Shown here piece by piece: positions 5,365 through 8,615 of a stretch of 8,615 bases of DNA; within the stretch, counting starts at the first letter, position 1; every line of letters begins with the position of its first letter. The translations under genes and the position numbers were made by a program. The notes under the pieces are model-generated. The model searched no databases. It was not told the DNA's origin and saw nothing but the letters and a program-made list of their open reading frames with translations. The stretch is taken from the NCBI GenBank assembly GCA_052145775.1, contig JBKQNY010000144.1, forward strand, positions 1 to 8,615. Reading direction: 5' to 3'. The stretch comes from CAVYPR01 sp052145775 (GTDB taxonomy: Bacteria; Actinomycetota; Acidimicrobiia; Acidimicrobiales; RAAP-2).

Positions 5365-6360
5365 ATGCCCCATCCAGACACCGAGAGCCAAAGTGGTCCG
5401 GGTGGCGGCCCAGTCGACGAGGGTTCGGGCGACCGCGTCGGTCGGGACTCCAGGCTCGCCCGTCTCAAGAGGCAGATCTCCCAGCTGATCGTCGTCATCC
5501 GGGAGGGTGACGAGGGGATGGTCCAGGACGCCGTGCTGGAACTCAGCCGTCGTCGGCGCGTGTTCGCCCCCTTGGCCCTCATCGTGAGCGCCATTGTCTT
5601 GCTCTTCGAAGGCCTCCGGCTCCTGGTGTCCAACTGGAGGCTGACCCTCATCCAGGTGCTTCCGGCCATGTGGATCTGGCTCGCCATGTTCGACCTCAAG
5701 GTGCACGCTTTGCGTGGCCGCTCTTTCACGGTCCTACGAGGCCCGGTGCTCATTCCCCTGGTGCTCGCAATCATGGCGATCTCCGTGGCCAGCTACTACC
5801 TGAACGGCGTCTTCGCCTTCGCCATCACCAAGCCGGGCGAGCCCAAAATTCTCCCCGCCTTCGGCGAGGCGTGGTCGCACGTGCGGACGATCCTGCTGTG
5901 GGGCTGTCTCATCGGCTTCCTGCTGGCCTGGTCGACCCTCATCGTCACGAGATGGGGTCGGTGGTGGTTCGTCCTGAGCCTCAGCATCGTCGTGGGCCTG
6001 ATGATGGTCACCTATGTCGCCGTACCGTCGAGGATGGTCGGCGTGAAGGCGGCACGCTCCAAGCGCGACGCCTTGACCGCCACGGTGGTAGGTGGCGCGG
6101 TGGGGGCCATCATCTGCACTCCGGGGTACGCCATGGGGCGCATCGGCATCCTCATGTTGGGGTCCCATGCGCTCTTCATCCCGGGCATCGTGGTCCTCTC
6201 GCTGGGCATGACCCTGCAGGCGGGCACGACCGGCGCCGTCAAGGCCGTGAAGGTCAGCGCCAAGCTGGTCGCCGGCCGCGATCCCAATACTCCAGCGGAC
6301 GCACCCGCTCCGACCGGCGAAGTCCCCGGGAGCACGGACCGCGGTACCGGCGTACCATGA
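5365..6360 (+). CDS. Polytopic membrane protein of unknown function
   Basis: A 331-residue protein starting at ATG 5365 with GGGGGAG at 5350-5356 upstream; the longer open frame back to 5035 overlaps the SHOCT gene and is rejected. Residues 1-30 are polar and Gly/Asp-rich. Residues 30-65 form a charged, likely cytoplasmic helix ending in RRRR. About seven hydrophobic segments follow: 67-84, 92-109, 126-154, 174-195, 198-220, 236-252 and 259-282. The tail (302-331) is Pro/Ala-rich and disordered. Between segments three and four lies FAFAITKPGEPKILPAFGEAW, a layout reminiscent of membrane proteins in which an amphipathic AxxxAW helix precedes a membrane hairpin (for example the DUF6159-like group), but I do not claim membership. 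There are no enzyme motifs that I recognise. It is separated from the SHOCT gene by the terminator and probably has its own promoter or relies on readthrough. Confidence 0.85.
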   Translation: MPHPDTESQSGPGGGPVDEGSGDRVGRDSRLARLKRQISQLIVVIREGDEGMVQDAVLELSRRRRVFAPLALIVSAIVLLFEGLRLLVSNWRLTLIQVLPAMWIWLAMFDLKVHALRGRSFTVLRGPVLIPLVLAIMAISVASYYLNGVFAFAITKPGEPKILPAFGEAWSHVRTILLWGCLIGFLLAWSTLIVTRWGRWWFVLSLSIVVGLMMVTYVAVPSRMVGVKAARSKRDALTATVVGGAVGAIICTPGYAMGRIGILMLGSHALFIPGIVVLSLGMTLQAGTTGAVKAVKVSAKLVAGRDPNTPADAPAPTGEVPGSTDRGTGVP

Positions 6361-6470
6361 CCAACAAGGACAGGAGCCGCCGTGCCCGTCTCGGTGCCAA
6401 TGCCCTCCAGGTCCTGCAGCCGCCGGATCCATGGGCGCAGGGTGCACCCCGGGGAGGTCGAGATGGCTGA
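6357..6470 (+). CDS. Possible 37-residue bridging small ORF
   Basis: ATG 6357 overlaps the TGA of the upstream membrane-protein gene as ATGA, and the frame ends with TGA at 6468-6470, eight bases into the DUF2252 gene. The peptide begins MTNKDRSRRARLGANALQ and ends RGGRDG; it is basic, with no known domain. No Shine-Dalgarno sequence precedes the ATG, so it would be made only by reinitiation after the upstream stop. It could couple translation of its neighbours or be chance in high-GC sequence. The competing longer form of DUF2252 would overlap it. Confidence 0.2.
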   Translation: MTNKDRSRRARLGANALQVLQPPDPWAQGAPRGGRDG

Positions 6471-7947
6471 GAAGGATCCGACGAACGTCACGGAGACCGA
6501 ACCCGAGGACCTCTCCCTGCCCACGGTGGGCCGCCACCGGTCGGCCACCGGCAGGCACCTCCTCTTGTCACCGGCCGACCGTGCGCAGCTCGGCAAGGCG
6601 GCCCGGGCGAAGGTCCGCCGCAAGGACCACGCCGGCTTCGAGCCAGCCACGGACCGGCCCGATCCCATCTCCCTGCTCGAGGAGCAGGCGACCTCGCGAG
6701 TCGCGGACCTCGTACCCATCCGCTACGGGCGGATGCTCGCCTCGCCCTTCGCCTTCTTCCGCGGGGCCGCCCTCGTCATGGCATCCGACCTGGCCGGGAC
6801 GCCCAGATCAGGGTTCGACGTGCAGGCCTGCGGCGATGCCCACCTCTCGAATTTCGGGGTCTTCGCCACGCCGGAGCGCAACCTGGTGTTCGATGTGAAC
6901 GACTTCGACGAGACCCTCCCCGGGCCGTGGGAGTGGGACCTCAAGCGGTTGTGCACCAGCCTGGCCATCGCCGGTCGGGCGAATGGTTTCACCGATGCCG
7001 AACGGCGCTCGATCGTCATCGCCACCGTCGAGTCCTATCGCACGGCCATGCGCCAATTCGCCGAGATGGGCAACATGGTCGTGTGGTACTCCAGGTTCGA
7101 CGTCGAGCAGAACGTGGGCACCCTGGATTCGCGGCTCGGGGCCCGGGGCCGACAGAAGCTCAAGGATCTGCTGAGCAAGTCCCGGTCCAAGGACTCCATG
7201 AAGGCCCTGGGGAAGCTGACCACGGAGGTGGATGGGAATCTCCAGTTCGCCAGCGACCCTCCCCTGGTCGTGCCGGTTGAGGACTTGGTGAGCCCGTCCG
7301 AGAGCAAAGAGCTCCTCACAGCGCTGGGGAAGTTCGTCCAGTCCTATGGCCGGAGCCTCGTGAGCGACCGCCGGCACCTGCTGGACCAATTCGAGTTCGT
7401 CCACATGGCGCGCAAGGTCGTCGGAGTGGGCAGCGTCGGAACCCGGGCCTGGGTCCTGCTCTTCGTCGGAAGGGACAACACCGACCCGCTCATCCTCCAG
7501 GCCAAAGAGGCCCAGGCCTCGGTGCTCGAGCGGTTCACTCGCAAGAGCACCTTTTCCAACCAGGGAGAACGGGTGGTGTCCGGCCAGCGTCTGATGCAGT
7601 CCACCAGCGACATCTACCTGGGCTGGGACCGCGTCAAGGGGATCGACGAGGTGACGCGTGACTTCTACATCCGTCAGCTGTGGGACTGGAAGGGCTCGGT
7701 CGACGTGACAAACGCCGCCCCGGGAGGGACCGCCGTTTACGGACAGGTCTGCGCGTGGACCCTGGCCCGGGCCCACGCCCGCTCGGGCGACCGGATTGCC
7801 ATCGGCGCCTACCTCGGCAACGGCCCGGCGTTCGCCGAGGCCATCGCCGACTTCTCCGAGCTCTACGCGGACCAGAACCAGCGCGACTACGAGGCGCTGC
7901 AGCAGGCCGTGGCGTCGGGACGGGTCACCGCCAAGACCGGGATCTGA
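6463..7947 (+). CDS. DUF2252 family protein, kinase-like fold
   Basis: A 494-residue soluble protein from ATG 6463, with GGGGAGG at 6451-6457 five bases upstream. A GTG at 6382, with AGGAG five bases upstream, would add 27 residues, but these are Arg/Pro/Ser-rich and look non-coding, so the ATG is preferred. DUF2252 marks are RYGRMLASPFAFFRGAA (about 88-104), CGDAHLSNFG (123-132), FDVNDFDET (143-151) and WEWDLKRL (156-163). The pair CGDAHLSN and NDFDE resembles the catalytic loop (HGDxxxxN) and metal-binding Asp motif of aminoglycoside phosphotransferase-like kinases, to which the family is structurally related as I recall; its substrate is not known. The C-terminal part has YLGWDRVKG, FYIRQLWDWKGS and the GAYLGNGPAFAEAI segment common in the family. 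The length is normal and no frame damage is seen. It is followed 169 bases later by ahcY on the same strand. Confidence 0.9.
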   Translation: MAEKDPTNVTETEPEDLSLPTVGRHRSATGRHLLLSPADRAQLGKAARAKVRRKDHAGFEPATDRPDPISLLEEQATSRVADLVPIRYGRMLASPFAFFRGAALVMASDLAGTPRSGFDVQACGDAHLSNFGVFATPERNLVFDVNDFDETLPGPWEWDLKRLCTSLAIAGRANGFTDAERRSIVIATVESYRTAMRQFAEMGNMVVWYSRFDVEQNVGTLDSRLGARGRQKLKDLLSKSRSKDSMKALGKLTTEVDGNLQFASDPPLVVPVEDLVSPSESKELLTALGKFVQSYGRSLVSDRRHLLDQFEFVHMARKVVGVGSVGTRAWVLLFVGRDNTDPLILQAKEAQASVLERFTRKSTFSNQGERVVSGQRLMQSTSDIYLGWDRVKGIDEVTRDFYIRQLWDWKGSVDVTNAAPGGTAVYGQVCAWTLARAHARSGDRIAIGAYLGNGPAFAEAIADFSELYADQNQRDYEALQQAVASGRVTAKTGI

Positions 7948-7990
7948 GGGCCCGACCGCATCCGGCGGTGCACCGGCGGGTCGGTGTGGT

Positions 7991-8004
7991 CCGGACGCGT
8001 CCGG
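7991..8004. promoter_or_regulatory. Perfect 14-bp palindrome, candidate operator of ahcY
   Basis: CCGGACGCGTCCGG is fully self-complementary. It lies six bases before the candidate -10 box at 8011-8016, so it would cover the -35 and spacer region. Such a position suits a dimeric repressor or activator. I do not know a regulator with this site; the function is inferred from symmetry and position only. Confidence 0.4.
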
Positions 8005-8010
8005 CTCCCG

Positions 8011-8016
8011 TATCCT
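8011..8016 (+). promoter_or_regulatory. Candidate -10 box of ahcY
   Basis: TATCCT is an actinobacterial-type -10 hexamer located 100 bases before the ahcY ATG. Transcription would start near 8023 and leave a leader of about 95 bases, rich in C. The -35 position falls on TGGTCCGG, which is a poor match to consensus. Confidence 0.35.
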
Positions 8017-8116
8017 TGGAATGCGGCTCCGGGCACCGCACGCCGGCATCCCGGCCGCCCCCGGCGCCGCACCCGTTCCCGACTGCTCCACACCAGATCA
8101 CCGAAGAGGAGGGCCG

Positions 8117-8615
<499 letters not shown>

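Larger units (their letters stand above)
7948..8116. other. Intergenic region upstream of ahcY
   Basis: A 169-base gap. CCGACC (7952-7957) and GGTCGG (7979-7984) could form a weak six-pair stem after the DUF2252 stop, with no T-tract. The right half holds the candidate promoter, palindrome and ribosome site of ahcY. I compared it by eye with what I remember of S-adenosylhomocysteine riboswitches and saw no convincing match. Confidence 0.5.

Noticed and set aside
6808..8091. Long minus-strand open frame of 427 codons
   Set aside because: It is antisense to the DUF2252 gene, which has clear family motifs. The translation is Gly/Arg/His/Leu-rich with no domain, as expected for the shadow frame of high-GC codons.
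8020..8116. S-adenosylhomocysteine riboswitch before ahcY
   Set aside because: The leader is C-rich and I could not match the conserved core or pairing I remember; a covariance-model scan would decide.

Overview
This window reads as chromosomal DNA of a high-GC Gram-positive bacterium, most likely an actinomycete-type member of Actinomycetota. The support is strong G/C preference at third codon positions, GTG as well as ATG starts, an S-adenosylhomocysteinase with the inserted segment usual in actinobacterial enzymes, and several membrane-protein types common in that phylum (RDD, PLDc_N-SHOCT, a long single-loop integral membrane protein). The class cannot be fixed from the sequence alone. 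I see no rRNA, tRNA, CRISPR array or intact insertion sequence.

Left part (1-1600). The window opens inside a secreted-type GH92 alpha-mannosidase; only its C-terminal catalytic part and a beta-sandwich tail are present. After it lies a damaged stretch. On the minus strand, 1174-1320 holds the last 48 codons of an unidentified gene. On the plus strand, about 1344-1598 holds the last ~84 codons of an MFS transporter. Both lack their 5' ends and they point away from each other across a seam at about 1320-1344, which looks like the scar of a deletion that removed a divergent promoter and both N-terminal regions.

Middle part (1603-4507, minus strand). Three genes run leftward as a likely operon: a 492-residue membrane protein with a large loop between its first and second membrane segments; a 275-residue soluble-looking protein carrying five tandem nine-residue repeats; and a 172-residue RDD membrane protein whose GTG start overlaps the previous stop codon (GTGA). 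The set looks like an uncharacterised envelope-associated module.

Right part (4508-8615, plus strand). A 384-base divergent intergenic region carries a candidate promoter and a palindrome over the ribosome-binding site of a small PLDc_N-SHOCT membrane protein (4892-5284). A perfect 17-bp hairpin terminates that gene. Next come an unrecognised seven-segment membrane protein (5365-6360), a DUF2252 kinase-like protein (6463-7947, with a competing GTG start at 6382) and the 5' part of ahcY (8117-end), preceded by a candidate -10 box and a perfect 14-bp palindrome. AhcY belongs to the activated methyl cycle; the genes before it have no clear metabolic tie to it.
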